Below, in pieces: positions 18,705 to 28,153 of a DNA stretch of 64,000 nt; position 1 is the stretch's first letter, and each line of letters starts with the position of its first letter. The stretch lies in contig CAKMIA010000002.1 of the NCBI GenBank assembly GCA_927353735.1, positions 62,001-126,000 of the forward strand, written 5' to 3'. The translations under genes and the position numbers were made by a program. Under the pieces are notes generated by a model that worked only from the letters and a program-made list of their open reading frames with translations, did not search any database and was not told where the DNA came from. Source of the stretch: an uncultured Veillonellaceae bacterium (GTDB taxonomy: Bacteria > Bacillota > Negativicutes > Veillonellales > Dialisteraceae).

Positions 18705-19630
18705 CGGTGGATATGACCAATTCCGATAAACAGTACCTCCGCGGCGTCGACAGCGGACTCCGCCGGGCCCATCTGTTCGATGAGATCGCCACGGCCGCCT
18801 TCTATATCGTGTCCGGCTCGTTCGTGCTGCTGCTCATCGCCTTCACCCTTTATGTCGTCTGGGGCGGCGTACAGGCCATCAGCCCGGAGATCTTCTCCTT
18901 CTCCGAGACGGGCATCGGCAATCAGTTCTTCAATACGGTTTATCTCGTTTTCCTTTCTCTCGTGATTTCCGTTCCGATCGGCATCGCCGCCGGCATATAC
19001 ATGGCGGAATACGCACCGGAAGGGCGCGTGACGAACAGCCTCCGCATCGCCATCGAAACGCTGTCGTCCCTGCCTTCCATCGTGGTCGGCCTGTTCGGCT
19101 ATCTGGTATTCATCATCATGGTCAATACCCAGTGGAACCTTTTCTCCGGCGCGCTGGCCGTGTCCATCCTGTCCCTGCCTCTGATCACCACTACCACCTA
19201 TGACGCCTTCAAGGCGCTTCCGCTGGGATGGAAGCACGGCAGCCTTGCCCTGGGGGCCACGCACTGGGAAACCATCTGGCACGTCATGCTCCCCGCCTCG
19301 GTAGGACCGATCATGACGGGCATCATCCTTGCGGCGGGCCGCGGCTTCGGCGAAGCTGCCGCTCTCCTCTACACCGCCGGCATGAGCACCGACATCAACT
19401 GGAGCGTCTGGGACATCACCTCGCCGGTATGCCCGCTCAATCCGTTCCGCCCGGGCGAGACCCTGTCCCTGCAGGTATGGGCCTCCCGTACGGAAGCGAC
19501 CAGCGCTTCCGCTGGTGACGTTGCCGCCGCGGCTTCTGCGGTCCTCATGATCATGGTTCTTGTATTCAGCATCGGCGCTCGTCTTCTGAGCCGCCACTTA
19601 GCAAAGAAATCCGAAGGAGAGAATGCATAA
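18701..19630 (+). CDS. pstA: Phosphate ABC transporter permease PstA
   Basis: The second Pst channel subunit, 309 residues, about six membrane segments. It begins in the stop of pstC and ends one base into pstB. The coupling loop reads [23 protein letters not shown] in two parts around residues 180-205, and [17 protein letters not shown] is a conserved PstA segment. Confidence 0.92.
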   Translation: MTVDMTNSDKQYLRGVDSGLRRAHLFDEIATAAFYIVSGSFVLLLIAFTLYVVWGGVQAISPEIFSFSETGIGNQFFNTVYLVFLSLVISVPIGIAAGIYMAEYAPEGRVTNSLRIAIETLSSLPSIVVGLFGYLVFIIMVNTQWNLFSGALAVSILSLPLITTTTYDAFKALPLGWKHGSLALGATHWETIWHVMLPASVGPIMTGIILAAGRGFGEAAALLYTAGMSTDINWSVWDITSPVCPLNPFRPGETLSLQVWASRTEATSASAGDVAAAASAVLMIMVLVFSIGARLLSRHLAKKSEGENA

Positions 19631-20439
19631 TGTATAATGACAGCGTACTTGGAGTGGCTGCCGCGGAGGCGTCCATGCCGATCCGTTCCAATCTCAGTTT
19701 CACCTGCAATCACGTCAATCTGTACTACGGCAGCTTTCAGGCTCTGAAAGACATCAATCTGAAAATCGAACGCAATAAGATCACCGCGCTGATCGGACCG
19801 TCCGGCTGCGGCAAATCGACCTTCCTGCGTACGCTCAACCGCATGAACGACCTCGTGCCGGGATGCCGCGTGGAAGGGGAGATCATGCTCGACGGCGTCG
19901 ATGCCTACAAGGACGTGGACCCCATCGTTCTGCGCCGCCACGTGGGCATGGTATTCCAGCAGCCGAATCCCTTCCCGAAGAGCATCTATGACAATGTGGC
20001 CTACGGCCCCCGTCTGAAGGGCATCACAAAAAAGGCCGAGCTGGATGAGATCGTAGAGACCAGCCTCCGCCAGGCCGCCATCTGGGATGAACTGAAGGAC
20101 CGCCTCAAAAAGTCTGCGCTCGGCCTCTCCGGCGGCCAGCAGCAGCGTCTCTGCATCGCCCGTGCGCTCGCCGTCAATCCGGAAGTCCTCCTGATGGACG
20201 AAGCGACCTCCGCGCTGGACCCGATCTCCACGGCCCACATCGAGGACCTCGCACTGGAACTGAAAAAGAAATACACGGTCATCATGGTGACGCACAATAT
20301 GCAGCAGGCAAAGCGCATCGCCGACCGCACCGCCTTTTTCTACCTCGGCGAAATGGTGGAATACGGCGACACCCAGCAGATTTTCGACAATCCGCAGAAA
20401 GAACGGACCATCCGTTACGTATCCGGCAATTTCGGCTGA
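19630..20439 (+). CDS. pstB: Phosphate ABC transporter ATP-binding protein PstB
   Basis: ATPase that drives phosphate import. Walker A is GPSGCGKST (56-64), the signature is LSGGQQQR, Walker B is [12 protein letters not shown], and the H-loop is [14 protein letters not shown]. At 269 residues it is slightly longer than usual because of a 25-residue N-terminal extension. ATG follows directly on the pstA stop. No phoU gene follows, although phoU usually closes this operon. Confidence 0.95.
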   Translation: MYNDSVLGVAAAEASMPIRSNLSFTCNHVNLYYGSFQALKDINLKIERNKITALIGPSGCGKSTFLRTLNRMNDLVPGCRVEGEIMLDGVDAYKDVDPIVLRRHVGMVFQQPNPFPKSIYDNVAYGPRLKGITKKAELDEIVETSLRQAAIWDELKDRLKKSALGLSGGQQQRLCIARALAVNPEVLLMDEATSALDPISTAHIEDLALELKKKYTVIMVTHNMQQAKRIADRTAFFYLGEMVEYGDTQQIFDNPQKERTIRYVSGNFG

Positions 20440-20491
20440 TCGATGCTCCGGAGAAGGACTCCGCGCCCCGGAAGCGTCATTTCCGGAACGG

Positions 20492-20546
20492 ACAGCTGCC
20501 CGCTATGGCATGTATTGCAGTACAGCCGCAGCGGGCGGCTGTTTTC
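20492..20546 (+). terminator. Terminator after pstB
   Basis: Long stem ACAGC-GCCCGCT / AGCGGGC-GCTGT around a 25-base loop followed by a T-rich tract. Confidence 0.75.
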
Positions 20547-20595
20547 TTATACGTACCCGAAAATGAGTGCAGGATAAGATAGACGTAAATTTCAT

Positions 20596-20623
20596 TTGAC
20601 AAAAAGAAAGCATGTAATATATA
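20596..20623 (+). promoter_or_regulatory. Promoter of phoP-phoR
   Basis: TTGACA (20596-20601), 16 bases, TATATA (20618-20623). The 60-base leader carries a CCGGCG/CGCCGG hairpin at about 20646-20664, just upstream of the ribosome site. Confidence 0.7.
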
Positions 20624-20682
20624 GTGATATATCCGGGAAAGACCCGGCGGCGCCGGCAGCGCCGGAAAACAAGGGGGATACT

Positions 20683-21366
20683 ATGCCGCTGATTTACTGT
20701 GTGGAAGATGACGAAAATATTCGGGAACTGGTGAGCTACGCCATGCGCGGGCAGGGGTACAACGTGATCGGGTTCGGTTCATCGGAGGAGCTCTACCGCG
20801 TGATCGAACACAACAAGCCGGACCTCATCCTGCTGGACATCATGCTGCCCGGCAAGGACGGCCTCACCATCCTGAAGGAGCTCCGGGACAATCCGGAGGA
20901 CAAGAACATTCCCGTCATCATGATGACCGCCAAAACCAGCGAATTCGATATCGTGCGGGGGCTCGACCTCGGGGCGGACGACTATGTGACGAAGCCCTTC
21001 GGCATCATGGAGCTCCTGTCGCGCATCCGTTCCGTCATGCGGCGCAGCCAGCGCGGCGTGGAAAAGGAATCGTCCACGCTGTCCTTCGGGAGCATCACCG
21101 TGGACTGCCGCCAGCACATCGTGACGGAAAACGGCCGGGAGGTGCAGCTCACCCTGAAGGAATACGAGCTGCTCTGCTATATGATCCTCAATAAGGGCAT
21201 CGTCCTTTCCCGGGACCAGATCATGCAGGCCGTATGGGGGTCCCCCTTTGAAATGGAGAGCCGCACCATCGACATGCACATCATGAGCCTGCGGCAGAAG
21301 CTGGGAAGCGCCGGCTCCCTCATCCGCACCGTCCGCGGTGTGGGCTACAGGCTCGGTGAAAAATAA
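20683..21366 (+). CDS. phoP: OmpR/PhoB-family response regulator (probable phosphate regulator)
   Basis: A 227-residue DNA-binding regulator. The receiver domain has acidic residues VEDDEN (8-13), phospho-acceptor Asp52 in LLDIMLPGKDG, MMTAK and the lysine in VTKPFG. The C-terminal winged helix carries LTLKEYELLCYMILNKG and RTVRGVGYRLGE. The start at 20683 follows AAGGGGGATACT; an in-frame TTG at 20596 is the promoter -35 box itself and is rejected. Next to pst genes, it is most likely the phosphate-starvation regulator. Confidence 0.9.
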   Translation: MPLIYCVEDDENIRELVSYAMRGQGYNVIGFGSSEELYRVIEHNKPDLILLDIMLPGKDGLTILKELRDNPEDKNIPVIMMTAKTSEFDIVRGLDLGADDYVTKPFGIMELLSRIRSVMRRSQRGVEKESSTLSFGSITVDCRQHIVTENGREVQLTLKEYELLCYMILNKGIVLSRDQIMQAVWGSPFEMESRTIDMHIMSLRQKLGSAGSLIRTVRGVGYRLGEK

Positions 21367-21398
21367 ATGAAATAAAAAGGAGTCGTGACAAGAAAAGA

Positions 21399-23348
21399 AT
21401 GAGAGCACAGATCCACAAAAGCCTGCTTCTGACGGGGATCCTTTCCGTCGTGATCTCTTTCCTCGTGGCAGGCATCCTTTACTATCAGGGCATCCAGGCG
21501 CGGGCGCTCCATGAGATCGGGCATCTCACGGAGATCGCCGCCGACGGACTCACCGGAGACGCCGTCCGGGACATTGCCTTCCTGGAGACCATCCGGAGCA
21601 AGAGCGAGCGGGAAATGCACATCACCTGGTTCGGTGCGGACGGGACCCTCCTCTATGCCTCTCATCCGGAGACCGACGGCGGCGCGGATGAACCGGAGAT
21701 CCGGGAAGCCATCGCAGACGGCACGGGCCATTCCGTACGGAAAAATCCCAACGGCGAGCCCATGAGCTATTCCGCCCAGAAGGCGGCAGACGGCAGCATT
21801 CTCCGCATCGCCGTGCCGCGGAGTGCGCCGGCGGGCATCCTGACGCCGCTCCTGCCGGAAATTCTGCTGTTCCTCGGCGTATTTGCGGTGGGGTGCTTTG
21901 CGGCCTCCCAGAAGGAGACTGACTATGTGCTCCGCCCCCTGCGCCAGCTGGAGGGGCTGATCAGCGACATCATGGAAGGCGCGCCGGAACGGCCCATCCC
22001 CGGCGGCTACAAGGAACTCCAGCCGCTGGTGAACAAGGTGCGGGAGCAGAAAAAAGAGATCCAGAATTACATGGAGGATCTGGAGGAGGAACGGAATACG
22101 GTCCGTACGGTGATTGATACCATCAGCGACGGCATCCTGCTCCTCAATGACCAGCAGGAAGTGATCGACTACAACCGCACGGCCAAGCGGATCTTCCACA
22201 GCTCCGACGACATCCGGTACCGCAAGGTGGCCGTGCTCTACCGGGACGAGGACTGGCTCCGCGCCATCGGGCTGGCCTTTGAAAAGGAACCCTCCGAGCG
22301 GAACGAGTACACCATGACTCTCAACGGCCGTCCGTACCGGACGAGCATGGCGCGCATCGAGCTCGCTGACGAGACCACCGGCCTGCTCATCGTGCTCCAC
22401 GATCTGACCGCCTCCTATGCGGCGGAAAAAATGCGCCGGGAATTTTCGGCCAACGTGTCCCACGAGCTGAAAACGCCGCTCACCTCCATCAGCGGATTTG
22501 CGGAAATGATCGCCAACGGCATGTACCAGAACGAGGCGGACGTGAAGCTCTTCGGCAGCCGCATTTTTGAGGAATCCCAGCGGATGATGTCCCTCATCGA
22601 GACCATCATGCACCTGTCCAAGATTGAGGAAAATCAGACGACCATCACCTGGAAGCCTGTGGATATGGGCAAAGCCGCCCGCTATGCGGCAGACCTCATC
22701 GAGCCGCAGGCAGCGGCCAAGCACGTGACCATCCACGTGGATGCGGAGCCGCTGTACGTGTACGGCAATTCCTCCCTCCTTTCGGAGCTGGTGATGAACT
22801 GCGTGGACAACGCCGTGAAATACAACCGAGAGGGCGGCACCGTCACCGTGTCCATCCGGCCGGAGGGCGAGGACAAGGTGCGTCTGGCCGTGAGCGATAC
22901 GGGCATCGGCATTCCGAAGGAAAAGCAGGGCCGCGTCTTTGAACGGTTCTACCGGGCGGACGAGAGCCGCAACAAATCCACCGGCGGCAGCGGACTGGGA
23001 CTGGCCATCTGCAAGCACATCGTCAATCAGCACCGCGGCACTATCGAGATCAGCAGCGTAGAAGGGGAAGGCACCACCATTCAGGCCATTCTGCCCCGCA
23101 TGAGCGACAACGACCTGGAACGGGAAGTGGCGGCCGCCAGCACCGCCCAGATTGAAGCGGCGAAAGCCGAATCGGCCCAGCTCGATCCCGCGCCGGAAGC
23201 GGCGCCGGAGGAAGCGGTCCGTCCGCAGAAGGGCAAGAAGAACGGCTCGAAGGACAAAAAGGACAAGAAAGACAAAGATAAAAAAGACAAGGATAAGGAC
23301 AAGAAAGACAAGAAAGCGCAGAAGGACGACAAAGGCAAGAAGAAATAA
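21399..23348 (+). CDS. phoR: PhoR-type sensor histidine kinase with a charged C-terminal tail
   Basis: Partner kinase of the preceding regulator, 649 residues. Two membrane segments (about 10-30 and 150-170) bracket an extracytoplasmic sensor region. HAMP-like and PAS domains (about 235-330) follow, then HisKA with phospho-acceptor His355 in NVSHELKTPL, and the HATPase boxes NCVDNAVKYN, DTGIGIPKE and GSGLGLAICKH. After residue 570 there is an Ala/Glu-rich linker and then about 35 residues made almost only of Lys and Asp (KDKKDKKDKDKK type), which is not part of any PhoR domain I know. The ribosome site is weak and overlaps the gap of 32 bases after phoP. Confidence 0.88.
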   Translation: MRAQIHKSLLLTGILSVVISFLVAGILYYQGIQARALHEIGHLTEIAADGLTGDAVRDIAFLETIRSKSEREMHITWFGADGTLLYASHPETDGGADEPEIREAIADGTGHSVRKNPNGEPMSYSAQKAADGSILRIAVPRSAPAGILTPLLPEILLFLGVFAVGCFAASQKETDYVLRPLRQLEGLISDIMEGAPERPIPGGYKELQPLVNKVREQKKEIQNYMEDLEEERNTVRTVIDTISDGILLLNDQQEVIDYNRTAKRIFHSSDDIRYRKVAVLYRDEDWLRAIGLAFEKEPSERNEYTMTLNGRPYRTSMARIELADETTGLLIVLHDLTASYAAEKMRREFSANVSHELKTPLTSISGFAEMIANGMYQNEADVKLFGSRIFEESQRMMSLIETIMHLSKIEENQTTITWKPVDMGKAARYAADLIEPQAAAKHVTIHVDAEPLYVYGNSSLLSELVMNCVDNAVKYNREGGTVTVSIRPEGEDKVRLAVSDTGIGIPKEKQGRVFERFYRADESRNKSTGGSGLGLAICKHIVNQHRGTIEISSVEGEGTTIQAILPRMSDNDLEREVAAASTAQIEAAKAESAQLDPAPEAAPEEAVRPQKGKKNGSKDKKDKKDKDKKDKDKDKKDKKAQKDDKGKKK

Positions 23349-23352
23349 AACG

Positions 23353-23377
23353 AGGCGGCCCGGCAGGCCGCCTTTTG
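23353..23377 (+). terminator. Terminator after phoR
   Basis: GGCGGCC-CGGCA-GGCCGCC hairpin followed by TTTT. Confidence 0.85.
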
Positions 23378-23403
23378 CGTGCGCTGAAAAATTTTCCGTT
23401 TCC

Positions 23404-23412
23404 TGTTATGAT
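23404..23412 (+). promoter_or_regulatory. Extended -10 promoter for the GNAT gene
   Basis: TGTTATGAT; the T-G pair and hexamer fit an extended -10 box about 75 bases before the start. Confidence 0.45.
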
Positions 23413-23485
23413 AAAAGAAGCGGAATCCGGCGGGCCTGTGCACGCCGGACGACAAACGGGCGTGGAAAAGGAGACGGGAGAATCA

Positions 23486-23968
23486 ATGAATATCAGAAAA
23501 GCGACACCGGCCGATCTGGACGCGGTGGCAGCAGTGGAGGCGGAGTGCTTCCCGGCGGCGGAGGCGGCCACGAGGGCGCAGTTCCGGGAGCGCCTCGGCG
23601 CTTATGGCGGGCATTTCCTGCTGCTCTGGGATGAGAGTCAGCTGGTGGGCTTCATCGACGGCATGGTGACGGAGGAAAAGGACCTCACCGACGCCATGTA
23701 TGAGGATGCGTCCTTTCACCGGGAGGACGGCTCGTGGCAGATGATCTTCGGGCTGAATACCGTTCCCGCCCGGCGCAGGCAGGGGCTGGCGGCGCAGCTG
23801 ATGCGGGCCTTCATCGAAGAGGCGCGGCAGGAGCACCGCCTCGGCGTGGTGCTCACCTGCAAGGAGCGGCTCATTCACTATTACGCAAAATTCGGATTTC
23901 AGGACGAGGGCATCTCCGGCTCGGAGCACGGCGGCGTGGTCTGGCATCAGATGCGACTCACATTCTGA
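23486..23968 (+). CDS. GNAT-family N-acetyltransferase
   Basis: A 160-residue acetyl-CoA dependent acetyltransferase. It starts MNIRKATPADLDAVAAVE, typical for GNAT, and the acetyl-CoA loop is in NTVPARRRQGLAAQLMRAFIEEAR. YYAKFGFQDEGIS is the C-terminal signature. The start at 23486 has AAAAGGAG upstream. The acceptor substrate is unknown. The coiled-coil gene follows 14 bases later, so they form a pair. Confidence 0.85.
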   Translation: MNIRKATPADLDAVAAVEAECFPAAEAATRAQFRERLGAYGGHFLLLWDESQLVGFIDGMVTEEKDLTDAMYEDASFHREDGSWQMIFGLNTVPARRRQGLAAQLMRAFIEEARQEHRLGVVLTCKERLIHYYAKFGFQDEGISGSEHGGVVWHQMRLTF

Positions 23969-23982
23969 CAGGGGGAAACGAT

Positions 23983-24399
23983 ATGGACAGACAGATTCTG
24001 GAAGAGGCGCGGCGCACCATTGAACTGCTCCGGGACACGGTGACGGTGCTGCACAGAGAACTGGAGGAGGCGCGCACCCACGGCGCGGGCGAGGCGCTCA
24101 CCGCGGAAGCGCTTCATCATGAGATCGCCCAGATGCGGGCGTCGCTGGCCGAGCGGGATGCCCGCATCGCGCAGCTGGAAGAGGCGCTCCATCTTCTGGA
24201 GGAGCGGCGCCGCCGGGAGGCGGAGGGACCGTCCCTGTCCGAGGACGCGCTGGCGGGGCGGCTCCAGTATTATTACCGGGATTTCCTGAACGTCGATGCC
24301 AGCCGGCTGGGCAAGGAGGATGCAGACCGCCTGTATGAGGTGATGAAGTATCTTTTCGGCGAGCTCCGGAAGGCGGGCTTCGTGGTGAAGCTGAAATAG
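23983..24399 (+). CDS. Coiled-coil protein of unknown function
   Basis: I do not recognise this 138-residue protein. Residues 1-85 are an almost unbroken charged heptad-like helix (MDRQILEEARRTIELLRDTV, then LEEAR and LEEALHLLEERRRREAE), predicted to form a coiled coil. Residues 95-138 look like a small folded helical domain (LQYYYRDFLNVDASRLGKED). No signal peptide or membrane segment. GGGGGAAACGAT precedes the ATG. It lies between a GNAT gene and fhs. Confidence 0.75.
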   Translation: MDRQILEEARRTIELLRDTVTVLHRELEEARTHGAGEALTAEALHHEIAQMRASLAERDARIAQLEEALHLLEERRRREAEGPSLSEDALAGRLQYYYRDFLNVDASRLGKEDADRLYEVMKYLFGELRKAGFVVKLK

Positions 24400-24424
24400 G
24401 GGTCCCGTGAGAGTCAGGAACTCA

Positions 24425-24433
24425 TGATATAAT
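24425..24433 (+). promoter_or_regulatory. Extended -10 promoter of fhs
   Basis: TGATATAAT, about 50 bases before the start codon. Confidence 0.6.
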
Positions 24434-24483
24434 GATAAGGAATATAGAAGCAGTGACATCGTTTTCAGAAAAGGAGGAACTTT

Positions 24484-26151
24484 ATGCTCAGTGATATCGA
24501 AATTGCACAGAAGGCGGAAATGAAGCCCATTCAGGAAATCGCGGAAAAGGTCGGTATCCGGCCGGAGGAACTGGAACAGTACGGCCCGTATAAGGCCAAG
24601 GTGTCTCTGGCGCTGACCAAACGGGTGAAGGAACAGCCTGAAGGCAAGCTCATTCTCGTGACGGCCATTTCCCCCACGCCGGCCGGCGAAGGAAAGACCA
24701 CCACCACTGTCGGTCTCGGTCAGGCACTGGCGAAGCTCGGCAAAAAGGTCATGATCTGCCTCCGTGAACCTTCTCTGGGCCCCTGCATGGGCGTCAAGGG
24801 CGGCGCCGCAGGCGGCGGCTATTCGCAGGTCGTCCCCATGGAGGACATCAACCTTCATTTCACGGGCGACATCCATGCGGTGACGGCGGCGCACAATCTG
24901 CTCTCCGCGATGCTGGACAATCACATCCAGCAGGGCAATGCCCTCAATATCGATACCCGCCGCATCGTATGGGGCCGCGTGCTGGACATGAATGACCGCG
25001 TGCTCCGCCAGATCGTGGTGGGCCTCGGCGGCAAGGCCAACGGCGTGCCCCGTGAGGACAGCTTCCAGATCTCCGTGGCTTCGGAAGTCATGGCCATCCT
25101 CTGTCTGGCAAAGGACATCTCCGATCTGAAGGCGCGGCTCGCCCGCATCGTGGTGGCCTACAGCCGCGACGGCAAGCCGGTCACCGCCGGCGACATCCAT
25201 GCCCAGGGCGCCATGGCGGCCCTCCTGAAGGATGCGCTGAAGCCGAATCTGGTGCAGACGCTGGAACACGTACCGGCCTTCATCCACGGCGGCCCCTTCG
25301 CGAATATCGCCCATGGCTGCAACACCATGCTGGCCACCAAGACCGCGCTCCATCTGGCGGACTATGTGGTGACCGAAGCCGGCTTCGGTGCCGATCTGGG
25401 CGCGGAAAAATTCCTGGACATCAAGTGCCGCTTCGGCGATCTCCATCCGGCGGCAGCGGTGCTGGTGGCGACCATCCGCGCTCTGAAGATGCACGGCGGC
25501 CGTCCGAAGAACGAGCTCACCGAATCCGATCCGGAAGCGGTGCGCAGAGGCCTTCCGAATATGCTCCGCCATCTGGCAAACCTGAAGAAATACGGACTGC
25601 CGGTCGTGGTGGCTCTCAATATGTTCCCCTCGGATACGGCAGAAGAAAAAGAAGTGGTGGAAGAAGCCTGCCGGGAAGCGGGCGTGGCCGTGGCGGAATC
25701 CCGCGTCTTCACGGACGGCGGCGAAGGCGGCATCGAGCTGGCACAGGATGTGCTGGCAGCCATCGATCAGGGCTCGAACTACAAGCCTCTCTATGAGGAC
25801 AGCCTGTCCCTGAAGGAAAAAATCGAAAAGATCGCCAGGGAGATCTACGGCGCAGGCGATGTGCAGTACGATCCCACGGCGGAAAAGGAACTGCAACAGC
25901 TCGAGGACATGGGCTTCGGCCATATGCCGGTGTGCATGGCAAAGACCCAGATGTCCTTCACTGATGACCCGACGAAGATGGGCGCGCCCACGGGATTCAC
26001 CCTTCACGTGCGGGAAGCGAGAGTGTCCGCAGGCGCCGGCTTCGTGGTGGTGCTGAACGGCAAGATCATGACCATGCCCGGCCTGCCGAAGCATCCCGCG
26101 GCGGAAAATATCGATGTGGATGATGACGGCCACATCACGGGTCTGTTCTAA
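24484..26151 (+). CDS. fhs: Formate-tetrahydrofolate ligase
   Basis: Makes 10-formyl-THF from formate, THF and ATP, feeding PurN and PurH. The 555-residue length is standard. The P-loop-like [16 protein letters not shown] (60-75), [21 protein letters not shown] and LNMFPSDT are family hallmarks, and [12 protein letters not shown] lies in the substrate region. AAAAGGAGGAACTTT precedes the ATG. With folD directly downstream this forms a one-carbon unit, common in anaerobic Bacillota. Confidence 0.96.
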   Translation: MLSDIEIAQKAEMKPIQEIAEKVGIRPEELEQYGPYKAKVSLALTKRVKEQPEGKLILVTAISPTPAGEGKTTTTVGLGQALAKLGKKVMICLREPSLGPCMGVKGGAAGGGYSQVVPMEDINLHFTGDIHAVTAAHNLLSAMLDNHIQQGNALNIDTRRIVWGRVLDMNDRVLRQIVVGLGGKANGVPREDSFQISVASEVMAILCLAKDISDLKARLARIVVAYSRDGKPVTAGDIHAQGAMAALLKDALKPNLVQTLEHVPAFIHGGPFANIAHGCNTMLATKTALHLADYVVTEAGFGADLGAEKFLDIKCRFGDLHPAAAVLVATIRALKMHGGRPKNELTESDPEAVRRGLPNMLRHLANLKKYGLPVVVALNMFPSDTAEEKEVVEEACREAGVAVAESRVFTDGGEGGIELAQDVLAAIDQGSNYKPLYEDSLSLKEKIEKIAREIYGAGDVQYDPTAEKELQQLEDMGFGHMPVCMAKTQMSFTDDPTKMGAPTGFTLHVREARVSAGAGFVVVLNGKIMTMPGLPKHPAAENIDVDDDGHITGLF

Positions 26152-26170
26152 AAACAAAGCGTACATCGGG

Positions 26171-26203
26171 AAGGCCGCTGTCTTTCAAGGCGGCGGCCTT
26201 TTT
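26171..26203 (+). terminator. Terminator between fhs and folD
   Basis: AAGGCCGC/GCGGCCTT stem with a 14-base loop and a T5 tail, ending only 17 bases before the folD start. folD may depend on read-through, as no separate promoter is evident. Confidence 0.7.
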
Positions 26204-26219
26204 GCGGAAAGGAGACAGT

Positions 26220-27059
26220 ATGGCACGGATTCTGGATGGAAAGGAAACGGCGGCGGCGCTGGAAACGGAGCTGAAGGGGCGTCTCGAGGCGCTCCGGAAG
26301 GCGGGAAAGGAGCCGCAGCTGGCGATCCTTCTCGTGGGCAACAGCAAGCCGTCGGTGATGTATACGGCCTTCATGCAGAAGCAGGCCGCGGGATACGGCA
26401 TCCCCGTGCGGCTGGTGAAGCTGCCGCAGGAGACCACGGAGGCTGAGCTCCTCGGGAAGATCGGAGAGCTGAACCGGGACCCCGGCATCACGGGCATCCT
26501 CATGATGATGCCGCTCCCGCCGCAGATCGACGGGGAGCGCGCCGTAGAGGCCATCGATCCGGACAAGGATATCGACGGACTTACCACGGCCAGTCTGGGG
26601 CGGCTCGCCGCCGGTAAGGAAGGTCTCTTCCCGTGCACGCCCCGGGCCTGCATGGCGATCCTCCGCCATTACGGCATCGATCCGGACGGTCTGCGCGCGG
26701 TGGTGCTCGGCCGGAGCAACGTGGTGGGCGGCCCGGTGGCACAGCTCCTGCAGCGGGCGAATGCCACCGTGACGGTGTGCCATTCCCATACGAAGGATCT
26801 GGCGTCCATCACGCGGGAGGCGGATATCCTCGTGGCGGCGATGGGCCGGCCGGAGACGGTCACGGCGGACATGGTGAAGCCCGGCGCGGTGGTGCTCGAT
26901 GTGGGCATCAACCGGGTGAACGGAAAGACCGTGGGCGACGTGGCCTATGACGAGGTGAGCCGGGTGGCCGGTGCGGTCACGCCGGTGCCGGGCGGCGTCG
27001 GCTCCGTCACCACCGCCATGGTGATCGAATCGATCATCGCCACGGCGGAGCGGGCATAA
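26220..27059 (+). CDS. folD: Methylenetetrahydrofolate dehydrogenase / methenyltetrahydrofolate cyclohydrolase
   Basis: Interconverts 5,10-methylene-THF, methenyl-THF and 10-formyl-THF with NADP. The 279-residue protein has the substrate motif VGNSKPSVMYTAFMQKQAA with catalytic Lys, the GRSNVVGGPVAQLLQ dinucleotide loop and the C-terminal PVPGGVGSVTTAMV. The start at 26220 is preceded by GAAAGGAGACAGT. Confidence 0.95.
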   Translation: MARILDGKETAAALETELKGRLEALRKAGKEPQLAILLVGNSKPSVMYTAFMQKQAAGYGIPVRLVKLPQETTEAELLGKIGELNRDPGITGILMMMPLPPQIDGERAVEAIDPDKDIDGLTTASLGRLAAGKEGLFPCTPRACMAILRHYGIDPDGLRAVVLGRSNVVGGPVAQLLQRANATVTVCHSHTKDLASITREADILVAAMGRPETVTADMVKPGAVVLDVGINRVNGKTVGDVAYDEVSRVAGAVTPVPGGVGSVTTAMVIESIIATAERA

Positions 27060-27120
27060 CAGAAACGATCCGGCAGTATCTGACTGACGGACCGGCGGAG
27101 AAGGCAGAGAGGAGAAAGCA

Positions 27121-27960
27121 GTGGCAACGGTAGGAGAACAGACATTGGGATGGACGGAAAGAGCGTGGGATCATCTGACGGATCTGGCCCTCACAAAAGG
27201 ACCGGATTTGCTGGCGGCGCTCATCATCGTCGTGATCGGCTACATCATCTGCCGGTGGATCCGGCGGGGCATCTATAACCTGCTCGCCCGGAGCAGTGTG
27301 GAAGATTCGGCAGTGACCTTCATTTCGGAGCTGCTTTATTTCTTCTGCCTCACCATCGTGGCTGTGATGGCGCTGGGCACGCTGGGCTTTTCCACCACGT
27401 CCCTGTCCGCAGCCCTCGGCGGCATCGGCCTCGGCATCGGCCTTGCCCTGAAGGACAAGATCGGCAATGTCGCCTCGGGGATCTTCATCCTCATCTTCCA
27501 GCCCTTCCATGTGGGCGATTACATCGATACGGGCGGATTCAGCGGCACCGTGGCGGACATCCGCATCATGTACACGGAGCTTCGGACCACAGGCAATCAG
27601 ATGATCATCATTCCGAATCTGACCATGACGTCCAATATCGTCACCAATTATTCCTACCTCGATACGAGAAATCTGGAGCTCAATATCGGCGTGGGCTACG
27701 ATACGGATCTCCCGGCGTGCATCGAGATCATGAAGCGGGTCATTACGGAAAGCCCCTACGTGCTGAATAAGGAGACCCTGCCCATCTACGTGAAGGCCCT
27801 GGGCGATTCGAGCATCACCATCTACGCCCGGCCGGAGGTGAAGCGGGACGATTATTTCAATGCCATGAACGATCTCTATATCGGCATCAAGAAGGCGCTC
27901 GACAATGCGGGCATCGACATCCCGTTCCCGCAGATGGTGGTGCATCAGGCGAAATCCTGA
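27121..27960 (+). CDS. mscS: Small-conductance mechanosensitive channel (MscS family)
   Basis: A 279-residue membrane protein that opens under turgor stress. Three membrane segments occupy about residues 20-115; the third has the Gly/Ala-packed pore helix ALGGIGLGIGLALKDKIGNV. IFQPFHVGDYI starts the cytoplasmic beta domain. The start is GTG with AGGAGAAAGCA upstream. It is in the same direction as folD, 61 bases later. Confidence 0.92.
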   Translation: MATVGEQTLGWTERAWDHLTDLALTKGPDLLAALIIVVIGYIICRWIRRGIYNLLARSSVEDSAVTFISELLYFFCLTIVAVMALGTLGFSTTSLSAALGGIGLGIGLALKDKIGNVASGIFILIFQPFHVGDYIDTGGFSGTVADIRIMYTELRTTGNQMIIIPNLTMTSNIVTNYSYLDTRNLELNIGVGYDTDLPACIEIMKRVITESPYVLNKETLPIYVKALGDSSITIYARPEVKRDDYFNAMNDLYIGIKKALDNAGIDIPFPQMVVHQAKS

Positions 27961-27979
27961 CGGCGGGACAGAAAATAAA

Positions 27980-28002
27980 GGCGGCCATAGAGGCCGCCTT
28001 TT
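27980..28002 (+). terminator. Terminator after mscS
   Basis: GGCGGCC-ATAGA-GGCCGCC hairpin followed by TTTT. Confidence 0.85.
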
Positions 28003-28114
28003 GTTGCCCGGGAAAACGGGAGAAAATAAAAATCCGCGCCGCAGGCGGGACGGATGTGTTCGCCGCCGGCACGGGGTGCTGCATGGTGCTCGTGCAGTGT
28101 GTTTTCTGACCATA

Positions 28115-28149
28115 AAAAAACAGCGTTTCCGGAGAGACGCTGTTTTTTT
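28115..28149. terminator. Bidirectional terminator, mainly for mntH
   Basis: AAACAGCGT/ACGCTGTTT stem flanked by A-run and T-run. Confidence 0.85.
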
Positions 28150-28153
28150 GCTG

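Noticed and set aside
20596-20682. TTG-initiated 29-residue extension of the PhoP regulator
   Set aside because: The TTG is the -35 box of the promoter, and the true start at 20683 has a ribosome site and begins the receiver domain.
24434-24483. Tetrahydrofolate riboswitch upstream of fhs
   Set aside because: Only about 50 bases separate promoter and start codon, too short for the aptamer.
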